Assembly (NCBI RefSeq): GCF_004053875.1
Contig: NZ_SBIP01000004.1
Location: forward strand, 372,001-436,000
Length of the DNA stretch: 64,000 bases
DNA from: Neorhizobium lilium
GTDB lineage: Bacteria; Pseudomonadota; Alphaproteobacteria; Rhizobiales; Rhizobiaceae
Reading direction: 5' to 3'
Below are positions 19,419 through 29,203 of the stretch, piece by piece. Each line of letters opens with the position of its first letter. Position 1 is the stretch's first letter. The position numbers and the translations under genes were made by a program. The notes under the pieces were generated by a model, which saw nothing but the letters and a program-made list of their open reading frames with translations, did not search any database and had not been told where the DNA came from.

Positions 19419-20114
19419 TTAGATAGTGACCGATGACGGGTCGATCTTGACGCCAGGGCCCATGGTGGAGGAAAGAGCTACGCGCTTAACGTAGTTGCCC
19501 TTTGCACCAGCCGGCTTGGCCTTGATGACCGCATCGGCGAAAGCCTTGATGTTCTCTTCGAGAGCCTTGGCATCGAACGAAGCCTTGCCGATACCGGCAT
19601 GGACGATACCAGCCTTCTCGACGCGGAATTCGACGGCGCCGCCCTTGGATGCCTTGACGGCACCAGCAACGTCCATGGTCACCGTCCCGACCTTCGGGTT
19701 CGGCATCATGCCGCGGGGCCCAAGAACCTTACCGAGACGACCGACGAGCGGCATCATGTCCGGGGTCGCGATGCAACGATCGAAGTCGATCTTGCCGCCC
19801 TGAACGATTTCCACCAGATCTTCGGCGCCGACAATGTCCGCACCGGCAGCCTTGGCTTCATCAGCCTTGGCGCCACGTGCGAAGACGGCGACGCGAACGT
19901 CACGGCCGGTGCCATTCGGCAGGTTCACGACGCCACGGACCATCTGGTCGGCGTGGCGCGGGTCAACGCCGAGGTTCATCGCAATTTCGACGGTTTCATC
20001 AAACTTGGCAATCGCCCGTTCCTTGACCATCGAAATAGCGTCGGTGAGCGCGACCAGCTTGGTGGGATCGACGCCTTCACGAATCTTCTGAATACGCTTT
20101 GCAAGCTTTGCCAT
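19419..20114 (-). CDS. rplA: 50S ribosomal protein L1
   Basis: L1 forms the mobile stalk that helps release E-site tRNA and in E. coli represses the L11 operon. The protein has 231 residues, with the conserved segment [20 protein letters not shown] around residues 121-140. The ATG at 20114 is separated from the rplK stop by one base, so translation is probably coupled. Confidence 0.98.
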   Translation of the reverse strand: MAKLAKRIQKIREGVDPTKLVALTDAISMVKERAIAKFDETVEIAMNLGVDPRHADQMVRGVVNLPNGTGRDVRVAVFARGAKADEAKAAGADIVGAEDLVEIVQGGKIDFDRCIATPDMMPLVGRLGKVLGPRGMMPNPKVGTVTMDVAGAVKASKGGAVEFRVEKAGIVHAGIGKASFDAKALEENIKAFADAVIKAKPAGAKGNYVKRVALSSTMGPGVKIDPSSVTI

Positions 20115-20115
20115 G

Positions 20116-20547
20116 TTACGCCACCACTTCCAGACCCATGGCGCGGGCAGAGCCCTCGATCATGGCCATTGCGCCTTCGAGATCAGCAGCGTTCAGGTCC
20201 TTCATCTTGGCCTGAGCGATAGCCTGGATCTGAGCCTTGGTAAGAGTGCCAGCCTTGGCTCCCTTGCCCGGGGTCTTCGAACCGGACGTGATCTTCGCTT
20301 CCTTCTTCAGCCAATAGCTGACCGGAGGCTGCTTCATCGCGAAGGTGAAGGACTTGTCCTGGAAATAGGTGATGACGACCGGAATCGGCATGCCCTTTTC
20401 CATTTCCTGCGTAGCGGCGTTGAACGCCTTGCAGAATTCCATGATATTGATGCCGCGCTGACCAAGTGCCGGGCCGATAGGCGGGGACGGGTTTGCCGAT
20501 CCTGCCTTGACCTGCAGCTTGAGCTGGCCTGCTACTTTCTTAGCCAT
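20116..20547 (-). CDS. rplK: 50S ribosomal protein L11
   Basis: L11 sits at the GTPase-associated centre and is needed for RelA activation. The protein has 143 residues. The N-terminal domain begins [42 protein letters not shown], with the proline-rich thiostrepton-region loop. The C-terminal rRNA-binding domain follows. It lies between nusG (167-nt gap) and rplA. Confidence 0.98.
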   Translation of the reverse strand: MAKKVAGQLKLQVKAGSANPSPPIGPALGQRGINIMEFCKAFNAATQEMEKGMPIPVVITYFQDKSFTFAMKQPPVSYWLKKEAKITSGSKTPGKGAKAGTLTKAQIQAIAQAKMKDLNAADLEGAMAMIEGSARAMGLEVVA

Positions 20548-20714
20548 TTCTCTCTGCCTTTCGTTACGAACCGATTTCCCGGTCTATGCCGGACAAGCCG
20601 GCGGCTGCGGTTGCGTGGTTCGGATACTTGAAGTCCGGCTAAGACCCCTCACCTTCCACGCGGCTGCGGCAAATGCCGCACAAGGCCCGCCGAAGCGAGC
20701 CCCATTCTTGAATG

Positions 20715-21245
20715 TCAGACCTTCTCGACCTGAGCGTATTCCAGCTCGACCGGCGTCGCGCGGCCGAAGATCGAAACTTCGACCTTGAGGCGCGAACGCT
20801 CCTCATCGACATCCTGCACGGTGCCGTTGAAGGACGCGAAGGGGCCATCCGAAACTCGGACCTGCTCGCCGATCTCGAACGTTACCGAAGACTTCGGACG
20901 CTCGACACCTTCCTGGACCTGACCGAGAATACGGTCGGCCTCGAAATCCGGAATCGGAACCGGCTTATTGTCGGAGCCAAGGAACCCGGTCACCTTCGGA
21001 GTGTTCTTGATGAGGTGATAGGCCTCATCCGTCAGGTTGGCCCGCACCATGACGTAACCGGGGAAGAACTTGCGCTCCGAATCGACCTTGCGGCCACGGC
21101 GCACTTCAACCACCTTTTCGGTCGGAACAAGGATCTTCTCGAACAAATGCTCAAGCCCCTTTTGGCGAGCCTTGTTCTCGATGTCCTCCGCGACCTTTTT
21201 TTCAAAGTTCGAATATGCGTGGACGATGTACCAGCGCGCCGCCAT
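20715..21245 (-). CDS. nusG: Transcription termination/antitermination factor NusG
   Basis: NusG binds RNA polymerase, suppresses pausing and links it to Rho or to S10. The protein has 176 residues: an NGN domain (MAARWYIVHAYSNFEKKV, with FFPGYVMVRANLTDEAYHLI) and a C-terminal KOW domain (EIGEQVRVSDGPFASFNGTVQDVD, about residues 124-147). It lies 15 nt downstream of secE in the classic secE-nusG-rplK arrangement. Confidence 0.98.
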   Translation of the reverse strand: MAARWYIVHAYSNFEKKVAEDIENKARQKGLEHLFEKILVPTEKVVEVRRGRKVDSERKFFPGYVMVRANLTDEAYHLIKNTPKVTGFLGSDNKPVPIPDFEADRILGQVQEGVERPKSSVTFEIGEQVRVSDGPFASFNGTVQDVDEERSRLKVEVSIFGRATPVELEYAQVEKV

Positions 21246-21260
21246 CTTAAATCTCCAGAA

Positions 21261-21461
21261 TCAAACGCTGACGTTCAGAATCAAACGTAACAACCAGCCC
21301 ATGAGCTGATCGGCAGCGAAGAAAAACAGGGCGGCTAAAACAACCATCACAAGCACCATCGCCGTGGAGATCGTCGTTTCGCGACGAGATGGCCATGTAA
21401 TTTTCGCGGCCTCGGAACGGACCTGACGAAAAAATGCCATCGGGGTGGTTTTGGATGCCAT
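21261..21461 (-). CDS. secE: Preprotein translocase subunit SecE
   Basis: SecE clamps the SecY channel of the inner-membrane Sec translocon. The protein has 66 residues with one C-terminal membrane segment (about residues 34-60) after the conserved cytoplasmic FFRQVRSEAAKITWPSRRET motif. The ATG at 21461 (MASKTTPM) is preferred to a frame opening 15 nt earlier. Short single-TM SecE is normal in alphaproteobacteria. It lies between tRNA-Trp and nusG. Confidence 0.95.
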   Translation of the reverse strand: MASKTTPMAFFRQVRSEAAKITWPSRRETTISTAMVLVMVVLAALFFFAADQLMGWLLRLILNVSV

Positions 21462-21652
21462 CGATTGCCCACGCAATTACGGCACGTAAAGCCGAACTTA
21501 ATCAGCCCCACGCACCGCGTGTCTGTTTTGACCTACATAAACACCGCATCCCCTCTGCACAAGAGGAAAAACAATGTTCGATGAATTTTCGACCAAACGG
21601 CCGACACCACTCCTGCGGCCTCGCCCAAATGGCTGGACCAAGTTTCAGGAGA

Positions 21653-21728
<76 letters not shown>

Positions 21729-21831
21729 TCGCCTGACACGGCAGTTGACCTTCGCCTTGCTGCCGTTGGGCTCGGCGCTCCCTTTAAGACGGCCAAGGCC
21801 GCTTGGCAAGAGCGTTTTTGATTATCAAGGC

Positions 21832-23223
21832 TTATCTGAACTTTCCGGCCAAAGGGTCGCCCATATCGACGGCGCGAGCTACGGAGAAAGCACTGTCCGG
21901 CTGACCGCCGAAAATCTCCTTGCCCGGCAGATCGAGGCCGCCCGGTAGAAGACTAGCCGAAGACTTACGCTCTTCCTTCATGGGAATACGCTTCCATGCC
22001 AGGCGCGGCGGCCGTTCGACATAAGCGTCCGGCTCGTTCACATTGCCGCCAACCACGCGCGCAACGATCGTTTCCTTAGCTAGCTGGCGACCCTCTGCAT
22101 GATAAAAGTTGCCCTTCACCTGGATGGCCCCTGCAAGTGCGCGAATGAAAGCGGCCAGAAGCTGCCGATCGATTCGGTCGGGAGTGCGCCAAAAAGTATC
22201 GATTCCGCCTTGATGCGTAAGACCCGGAATATCGTATATTGCCGCTCCCAGGGCGATCGTTGGCAGACTGGCTCTCAAGCTCTGTATGCCGGTTGTCGAG
22301 TTGACGACGATGACACCACAGGAATGGCGCAGAATGCCACCTAGCTCCCCTTCTTCGATGAAGAACAGGCGGTCGCTGACGCGATAACGCGCCGCGAGCT
22401 TGGTCACGACCTTATTCCACGCTTCCAGATCGTTATCGAGCGGGTGCTGCTTGATCAGCAGACGGCTTTTATCAGGTGCATGCCGCGCAAAAGACTGAAC
22501 CACCTGATCCAGCATCTGCGACAAGTGCCGGTAAGGCGAGTTGCCGCGAATCTGGTAGTCGCTTTGCAGCTGGAGCGCCAAAAGATAGGTTTGGGGGGAG
22601 CCTTCCTTGAAAAACCCTTCGGGCAGCCGGTGACGCGGGCGCATCATGCGCGGCAGCCAGGACAGATAATCGACCAGAGGATCGTAATATTTGTCGGACT
22701 TGTAGAAGGGAAAGAACGGACGTCCAAAATAAGACGCCAGGTTGTAGATGACCTCGTTCGTGGCTTCCTGGTTGAAGGTATGGGCGTAACGCGGCTGGAG
22801 ATCCGGCGAATCAACCTTGTCCGATATGCGGCGTATCTGCGTGGGATCGTTCGGAAAATGGGAGAAGCGACCCATTCCGTCACGCTCAAGGGTGATCCAG
22901 TCAGGCCGCAGATAGCCGAACTCGACCGCATAGCAGCGCAGACCGAGCTTGCGACCGACCCTTGCCGCCAGGCGGTGATAAGGCAGGCGGTCTGCATAAT
23001 AGAGAATGTCGGTGAAGCCTTCGCGCTTGATAAGGTCGGCGAGAAAACGCGGCCAGGCTTTAAGGGTCCCGCGGTAGTTGATCGCGCCCCTCTTGCGCCA
23101 GTAGAGAAGATCGCCGAAGGAGAAGTTCACCCGTTTGGTTTCGATCCCCTGCGTTTCGAAAGCGTCCGACAGCTCTCGCCAAAATATCGAAGGTGGACCT
23201 TGCAAAAAGAGAACTTTAGTCAT
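21832..23223 (-). CDS. KpsS/KpsC-type capsule polysaccharide glycosyltransferase (1)
   Basis: The protein (463 aa from the ATG at 23223) belongs to the capsule biosynthesis/export family of KpsS, KpsC, LipB and rhizobial RkpJ. KpsS and KpsC are cytoplasmic beta-Kdo transferases that build the linker on a lipid anchor for ABC-exported capsules. Family signatures are LFLQGPPSIFW at the N terminus, GYLRPDWITLERDGM (about 145), KQHPLDN (about 290) and VVNSTTGIQS (about 340). An in-frame start at 23325 exists, but MTKVLFLQGPP matches the family start. It is divergent from a paralogue at 23387 and lies between tRNA-Trp and tuf. Which Kdo step it performs cannot be told from sequence. Confidence 0.88.
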   Translation of the reverse strand: MTKVLFLQGPPSIFWRELSDAFETQGIETKRVNFSFGDLLYWRKRGAINYRGTLKAWPRFLADLIKREGFTDILYYADRLPYHRLAARVGRKLGLRCYAVEFGYLRPDWITLERDGMGRFSHFPNDPTQIRRISDKVDSPDLQPRYAHTFNQEATNEVIYNLASYFGRPFFPFYKSDKYYDPLVDYLSWLPRMMRPRHRLPEGFFKEGSPQTYLLALQLQSDYQIRGNSPYRHLSQMLDQVVQSFARHAPDKSRLLIKQHPLDNDLEAWNKVVTKLAARYRVSDRLFFIEEGELGGILRHSCGVIVVNSTTGIQSLRASLPTIALGAAIYDIPGLTHQGGIDTFWRTPDRIDRQLLAAFIRALAGAIQVKGNFYHAEGRQLAKETIVARVVGGNVNEPDAYVERPPRLAWKRIPMKEERKSSASLLPGGLDLPGKEIFGGQPDSAFSVARAVDMGDPLAGKFR

Positions 23224-23386
23224 CGGGGAGCCGCCACCTTCGATCATAGACGCGCCAATATGTTGGCAATTAACAACAGTTGCATCCACCTGTTCGTCAA
23301 TGAAGACGTGTTGATATGCGGCCATTCAGCCGCTTCCGTCAATCACAAACGATCTTTGTCCGGGTCAATCCAGTGGAGGGTGTGAC

Positions 23387-24676
23387 ATGATTGCCCGCAC
23401 CTTCCTTTTTCTCCAAGGACCCGCGTCGCCGTTCTTGAGGCTGCTGGCCGACGCTATCGAAGCACGCGGCCCGACAATCCGAAAAATTAATTTCAGTGTA
23501 GGTGATGCCGTGTTCTGGTGGCCGAAAAAAGGCGATTGGTTCCGGAATCGACGGGAAGATTGGCGAGACTATCTGGCGCAATACATCTCCCGCCACGGCG
23601 TGACGGACATCGTCATGCTCGGGGATGGGCGCCCCCAGCATGCCATTGCCGCAGAGGTTGGCATCGAGATGGGCGTGCGGGTGCATATCCTCGAGCATGG
23701 CTATCTGCGGCCGGACTGGCTTACCCTCGAGCCGGACGGCATGACGGCATATTCGCGCTTCCCTCGGGAGCCGGACGCCATCAGGGCACTCGCGGCCGGC
23801 CGACCTCCTGCCGACAGCGGCCGGCTGTTCCAATCGAGCTTCCTTACTTACGCTCTGTACGACCTTGCCTACCACATCCCCAATGTCGCACTTGGTTGGC
23901 TGGTTCACCGCCATTACCGGGCACATGGTCCTGTGCATCCAGCCGTCGAATATGCGGGCTGGATCGGCAAGGCGCTGACGCTGCGGCGTCGTCGCTCAAG
24001 GGCACAGCAGGCCATCACCGGCTGGTCCGCCTTTCCGGCAGAGTCACGGTTTCTCTTTCCGCTGCAACTGCCCGGGGACTATCAGATCCTTCGTCATGCA
24101 CCTGGCGGAGATTTGTTCTCCATTGTCGATGCCGTCATTCAATCGTTTGCCCGGCATGCCGCGCCCGAAGCAAGCCTGCTTTTCAAGGTCCACCCGATAG
24201 ACAATGGCCTGTCCCGCTGGCCGCAACGCATCAAGGCAGCAGCCGAACGGTGCCGCGTCAGCGCGCGGGTCTTTATCGCGGATGGTGGAGACACAGATGA
24301 CCTGATCCGCCGATCTGCCGGGGTCGTGGTGGTCAACTCCACGGTGGGTCTGACAGCGCTCGGTCAGGGAAAGCCCGTTATCGCCCTCGGCTCCGCCATC
24401 TACGATGTTCCAGGTTTGAGTTTCCAAGGCAGTTTGGCCAGCTTCTGGACGGCGCCTCAGCTTCCCGACCCGCAACTCTTCGAGGATTTCAACCGCGCCC
24501 TGGCAGCGACCACGCAGGTTCGGGGTGGCTTCATCGGGCGGGATGCCCTTCGTGTCGGAGTGCGAAATATTGCTGAACGTCTCATGGAGGAAGAAGACCG
24601 CCTTCCGGTCACTCTTCGCAAGCCGCGCAACCGGCCGGTCTTTCGCTACGAGCGCGAGCTGTTCAATTTAGATTAA
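23387..24676 (+). CDS. KpsS/KpsC-type capsule polysaccharide glycosyltransferase (2)
   Basis: This 429-aa protein is a paralogue of the divergent neighbour. It shares FLFLQGPAS at the N terminus, EHGYLRPDWLTLEPDGM (about 105), KVHPIDN (about 270), VVVNSTVG (about 312) and LGSAIYDVPGLSFQG. It has a single transferase domain, whereas E. coli KpsC has two, so the pair might split KpsC-like functions or act as distinct Kdo-type transferases. The 163-bp divergent promoter region suggests joint control. It ends at a terminator shared with the convergent tuf gene. Confidence 0.87.
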   Translation: MIARTFLFLQGPASPFLRLLADAIEARGPTIRKINFSVGDAVFWWPKKGDWFRNRREDWRDYLAQYISRHGVTDIVMLGDGRPQHAIAAEVGIEMGVRVHILEHGYLRPDWLTLEPDGMTAYSRFPREPDAIRALAAGRPPADSGRLFQSSFLTYALYDLAYHIPNVALGWLVHRHYRAHGPVHPAVEYAGWIGKALTLRRRRSRAQQAITGWSAFPAESRFLFPLQLPGDYQILRHAPGGDLFSIVDAVIQSFARHAAPEASLLFKVHPIDNGLSRWPQRIKAAAERCRVSARVFIADGGDTDDLIRRSAGVVVVNSTVGLTALGQGKPVIALGSAIYDVPGLSFQGSLASFWTAPQLPDPQLFEDFNRALAATTQVRGGFIGRDALRVGVRNIAERLMEEEDRLPVTLRKPRNRPVFRYERELFNLD

Positions 24677-24712
24677 GCGAGTCAAACGTCAGCCGATATC
24701 CGCTACAAACGC

Positions 24713-24744
24713 AAAAAGCCCCGCCGTCGCCGGCGGAGCCTTTT
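24713..24744. terminator. Bidirectional terminator between the capsule gene and tuf copy 2
   Basis: A 9-bp GC-rich stem (24718-24726 with 24731-24739) has a 4-nt loop. It is followed by TTTT on the plus strand and TTTTT on the minus strand. The single imperfect pair is G-U in the minus-strand RNA but C-A in the plus-strand RNA, so it should work best for tuf. Confidence 0.8.
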
Positions 24745-24757
24745 GAATTCAACGCAG

Positions 24758-24785
24758 CGTCAATTACTCGACGATGCCGGCGCCG
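24758..24785 (-). pseudogene. Relic copy of a tuf 3' end
   Basis: Read on the minus strand, this stretch matches the last codons and stop of tuf (encoding GAG-I-V-E then TAA, followed by TGACG against CGACG). A 12-nt block present in the intact gene is missing, and the deletion lies between two ATCGTC repeats. It sits about 80 nt beyond the stop of the intact tuf copy 2 and just before the terminator. It is too short to encode anything, but the match is too long and too well placed to be obvious chance. It probably records recombination at this locus. Confidence 0.6.
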
Positions 24786-24858
24786 CCCTCAAATCGCGCT
24801 GGCGTGATCTGAGGAAACTTTGTTGCGTCGGCAGCTTTCGGCCTCGGTTCCCCGTCGA

Positions 24859-26034
<1,176 letters not shown>

Positions 26035-26256
26035 TGAATGCTTCCTGTGAACATAAGAGGTGAACCCGGGGCGCGGGTTTGGTGTCGCCGTTTAAGGCTT
26101 TCCACCACAATGCGCAAGACATAATTACGCCTCGCGCCAGTACAAGGGGACGGGTCCCGGATGGCCGAAAACATGGGAATTCGGCACCCAATTTGGCGAT
26201 CCACGCACAATGGGGCGGAGGTACTGAACAGGCCGCTCACCAGCTAGGGCACAAAG

Positions 26257-26281
26257 GGGCGCACGAGCAAGAGGTGCGCCC
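26257..26281 (-). terminator. Probable terminator after the secreted protein gene
   Basis: Perfect 8-bp arms (26257-26264 with 26274-26281) are separated by 9 nt and followed on the minus strand by CTTTGTG, a short U-containing tail. It lies about 20 nt past the stop of the gene at 26301-26795. Confidence 0.55.
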
Positions 26282-26300
26282 GATCGCGTCTTGAACGGGA

Positions 26301-26795
26301 TTACTTTACCGGCTTCAGCGAGTTGATCAGAGCCATCAGTTCCTTGGCGTGCTTCTCCTGCTCGCCCTTGGTTCCCCAATAGGTGATGACAAGAAGCTTG
26401 TCCGCCCGTGGCTGAACGAAGGACAGGCCGATGCTGACCGGGCCGTCCTTGTCCTTGCCGTCCCAGTCCAGGTTGCTCATCTGCATGCCGTTGACGCTGT
26501 CCTCGGACTCTTTCTGCGTCTTCTCGTCGATCGTGATGCCGTTCTTCTGAAGAAAATCGACAGCGTCGCTCACGACCTTGTCCGAGGTCTTGGCGTCCGC
26601 AACATCGATCGAGAGATAGATCGCGGAATCGTCGGAGGTCGCCTGGATACCGGTTTCGGTTTCTTCCGGACCCCAGGCATCAGGAATGGTGATCTGAGCA
26701 ATAGGCGCATCGCTTGGGAATTTCAAAGTTTCGGCAAAGGAAAGTGTAGGCGCAAGCATGGTCGCAAGCGCGGCAGCAGCGAAGATGTTCTTCAT
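26301..26795 (-). CDS. Small secreted hypothetical protein
   Basis: The protein has 164 residues from the ATG at 26795, chosen because GGAAG lies about 7 nt upstream and because it gives a clean signal peptide, MKNIFAAAALATMLAPTLSFA, with cleavage after SFA. The mature part is acidic, about 143 residues, and rich in alternating strands (ITIPDAWGPEETETGIQATSDD, LLVITYWGTKGEQEKHAKEL). It looks like a periplasmic alpha/beta protein of a family I cannot name. It lies between tRNA-Gly and tuf copy 2, a place where other proteobacteria have only tRNA genes, and it has its own terminator. Function unknown. Confidence 0.8.
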   Translation of the reverse strand: MKNIFAAAALATMLAPTLSFAETLKFPSDAPIAQITIPDAWGPEETETGIQATSDDSAIYLSIDVADAKTSDKVVSDAVDFLQKNGITIDEKTQKESEDSVNGMQMSNLDWDGKDKDGPVSIGLSFVQPRADKLLVITYWGTKGEQEKHAKELMALINSLKPVK

Positions 26796-26929
26796 GGAAG
26801 GCTTCCGGTGAAAGAGAAAAGCGCGGCTCATCTAGCCGGCACAATAGATCTACGCGGATTCCAAGAAAAAGTCGCAGTTAAAAATGCGAAAAATCACTGC
26901 TCGCGATATATGGTAAAGACCTGCGAGAA

Positions 26930-27003
26930 TGGAGCGGGTAGCGGGAATCGAACCCGCGTATTCAGCTTGGAAGGCTGCTGCTCTACCATTGAGCTATACC
27001 CGC
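26930..27003 (-). tRNA. tRNA-Gly (anticodon TCC)
   Basis: The 74-nt cloverleaf on the minus strand has acceptor GCGGGTA pairing with TACCCGC, D-arm AGCTCAATGGTAGAGC, anticodon loop CTTCCAA with TCC, and T-arm GGTTCGATTCC. The 3' CCA is encoded. It lies 25 nt after tRNA-Tyr. Confidence 0.96.
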
Positions 27004-27028
27004 GGGATGGTCCGATCACGAGGACGAA

Positions 27029-27113
27029 TGGTGGAGAGAGTTGGATTTGAACCAACGTAGGCTGAGCCAACGGATTTACAGTCCGTCCCCTTTAACCACT
27101 CGGGCATCTCTCC
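27029..27113 (-). tRNA. tRNA-Tyr (anticodon GTA)
   Basis: This 85-nt tRNA with a long variable arm has acceptor GGAGAGA pairing with TCTCTCC, anticodon loop CTGTAAA with GTA, and T-arm GGTTCAAATCC. The 3' CCA is encoded. Together with tRNA-Gly and tuf it reproduces the tyr-gly-tuf order known from other proteobacteria. Confidence 0.96.
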
Positions 27114-27315
27114 AGATTCGTCCGGATCGTTAGACCAAGTTCTTCAGATCTTTGAGGTGGTTGGTGCCCCGCAATCTGCGCCGCGTATATGACGGGACGA
27201 TCAGCATCTGTCAACACGAGCAAGATGCAAAAATAAGGAAAATGAATCCGCGCCGCATTCCTTCTGCTGCCAGCCAGGGGCTTTGCCGCGCGGACGCCTA
27301 TGGCTATAAAGCCTT

Positions 27316-28194
27316 ATGAGCAATGACGACAAAAACGACCGATCGAACCGCGACACGCATTATGCAACGTTGCGACGCGCCGTGCGCGATTCAAAACGCG
27401 AACGTGGCGAAATCCCGACGCCGCCGCTAAAGCGGCAAAAGAGCAACAAAGACTGGAAGCCTCCCCAGCTTCAGGCGGAACAGGTATTTCTCTACGGGCT
27501 GCATACGGTGCGCGCGGCACTTGCCAATCCGCAACGCAAGCTGATCAAGCTGTCGGTGACGCAGAACGCTTTCGCCCGGCTCGACCTTGAGGAATCAACT
27601 CCGCTCCCCTTCCCTGTCGAGTTCGTCTCGCCGCAGGATATCGACAAGGTGCTGGGGCCAGAGGCGATCCACCAGGGCGTCATGCTGGAGACCCGAGCGC
27701 TACCGATGCGCCGGCTGGAAGCCCTCAAGGAAAGCCCGCTGCTTCTCGTCCTCGACCAGGTGACGGATCCGCATAATGTCGGCGCGATCATGCGTTCCGC
27801 CGTTGCTTTCGGCGCAGGCGCGGTTGTCACCACTCAGAGACACAGCCCAACGGAATCCGGCGTTCTTGCAAAATCCGCATCTGGAGCGCTGGAACTCATT
27901 CCCTATATACAGGTCACCAATCTCGCAGATGCACTGGAAGAGCTTCATCGGCTTGGCTTCCAGACGATCGGCCTCGACTCGGAAGGACCAGCCGAACTCG
28001 AACGGAGTTTTAACGGTGAGCGCGTGGCGCTGGTGCTGGGTTCGGAAGGCAAGGGATTGCGGCAGAAGACCCGCGAAACGGTGACCGCGCTCGCGCGGCT
28101 CGACATGCCTGGCGAGATCAAGTCACTGAACGTCTCGAATGCCGCAGCCGTCGCCCTTTATGCCGCCCGGCAACATCTGGTCAAGATAAGCTGA
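27316..28194 (+). CDS. rlmB: 23S rRNA (guanosine-2'-O)-methyltransferase RlmB-like
   Basis: This SPOUT-family methyltransferase is expected to methylate G2251 of 23S rRNA using S-adenosylmethionine. The protein has 292 residues. A basic, charged N-terminal tail (about 1-50) is followed by a substrate-binding domain and a C-terminal SpoU/TrmH domain. The TrmH motifs are DQVTDPHNVGAIMRSAVAFG (about 141-160), LVLGSEGKGLR (about 237) and LNVSNAAAVALYAARQ (about 272). A tRNA methyltransferase of the same family is the alternative. It is followed by cysQ after 9 nt, so the two are probably co-transcribed. Confidence 0.88.
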   Translation: MSNDDKNDRSNRDTHYATLRRAVRDSKRERGEIPTPPLKRQKSNKDWKPPQLQAEQVFLYGLHTVRAALANPQRKLIKLSVTQNAFARLDLEESTPLPFPVEFVSPQDIDKVLGPEAIHQGVMLETRALPMRRLEALKESPLLLVLDQVTDPHNVGAIMRSAVAFGAGAVVTTQRHSPTESGVLAKSASGALELIPYIQVTNLADALEELHRLGFQTIGLDSEGPAELERSFNGERVALVLGSEGKGLRQKTRETVTALARLDMPGEIKSLNVSNAAAVALYAARQHLVKIS

Positions 28195-28203
28195 GGGTAA
28201 CCG

Positions 28204-29001
28204 ATGAACGCCATGCTGGAAGCTTTTGAGAAAGCGGCACTTGAGGCGGGGAAAGCGATCCTGGCCATTAGGGCTGCAGGCGCACGGGCATCTTACAAAG
28301 CGGATAATTCTCCGGTGACTGAAGCCGACCAGCAGGCGGAACGAATCATTCTCGAAAAGCTTGGTCAGCTCTACCCAGGCATTCCTGTCGTGGCGGAGGA
28401 AGCCGTTGCCGCAGGCCAGATGCCGGCAATCAACGACGCGCCGTTTTTCCTCGTCGATCCGCTCGACGGAACGAAGGAGTTCATCAAAGGGCATGACGAT
28501 TTCACCGTCAATATCGCCCTGATCGAATCTGGAACTCCAACCGTAGGGTTTATCTACGCGCCGGCGCTGGGCGTGGCTTATGGGGGCGCGGGCAATGAAG
28601 CCTACAAGCTTCTCGTCGGGTCTGACTTCACGATAAGCGAAAGAACCTCGATCCGCGCTTGCACACAGCGCCAGCCGCCGGTTGCCATTGCAAGCCGTTC
28701 CCATCGAACACCGGAGACAAATGCCTATCTGGCGGAAGCCGGTTCTGGCGATGTCCGCAGCATCGGGTCGTCTTTGAAATTCTGTCTGCTCGCGGAAGGC
28801 GAGGCCGATCTATACCCACGCTTCGGACGCACCATGCAGTGGGACACCGCAGCGGGCGATGCGATTTTGCGCGCTGCCGGTGGGGTCACCACAGATCCCG
28901 AGGGGCGGCCGCTTCGGTACGGACGGTTCGAGCGGGCCGGAGAAGCTCCATTCATAAACCCCGACTTCATTGCCAGGGGAGCGAAACGAAATCAGGATTG
29001 A
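28204..29001 (+). CDS. cysQ: 3'(2'),5'-bisphosphate nucleotidase CysQ
   Basis: CysQ hydrolyses 3'-phosphoadenosine 5'-phosphate to AMP, removing the by-product of sulfate assimilation and sulfotransfer. The 265-residue length fits. Motifs of the inositol monophosphatase superfamily are DNSPVTEADQQAE (about 36), the metal-binding DPLDGTKEFI (about 88-97) and WDTAAGDAILRAAGG (about 217-231). It begins 9 nt after rlmB. In rhizobia sulfated surface sugars make this activity relevant to the polysaccharide genes nearby, but that link is inference. Confidence 0.9.
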   Translation: MNAMLEAFEKAALEAGKAILAIRAAGARASYKADNSPVTEADQQAERIILEKLGQLYPGIPVVAEEAVAAGQMPAINDAPFFLVDPLDGTKEFIKGHDDFTVNIALIESGTPTVGFIYAPALGVAYGGAGNEAYKLLVGSDFTISERTSIRACTQRQPPVAIASRSHRTPETNAYLAEAGSGDVRSIGSSLKFCLLAEGEADLYPRFGRTMQWDTAAGDAILRAAGGVTTDPEGRPLRYGRFERAGEAPFINPDFIARGAKRNQD

Positions 29002-29203
29002 GAGCATTCGACAGGCGCTGACCATAGCGGACGCGATCTGTCTCTCCGCGTGCTGAAGCAGGTCATCCGCACCAGTCGATGCTTCGGCATCGGAAAGCAC
29101 ATCAGGCCGCAAATCTGTTCGACCTATACCCACAGAATTGGTTTCATTTGCCCCGGAAACGCTTTAGGTAATTCGGCAAAATGGCGCGACTGAAAGGTGT
29201 TTT

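Noticed and set aside
26079-26379. Short frames on both strands upstream of tuf copy 2
   Set aside because: They overlap the terminator and the promoter region and have poor composition; nothing supports coding.
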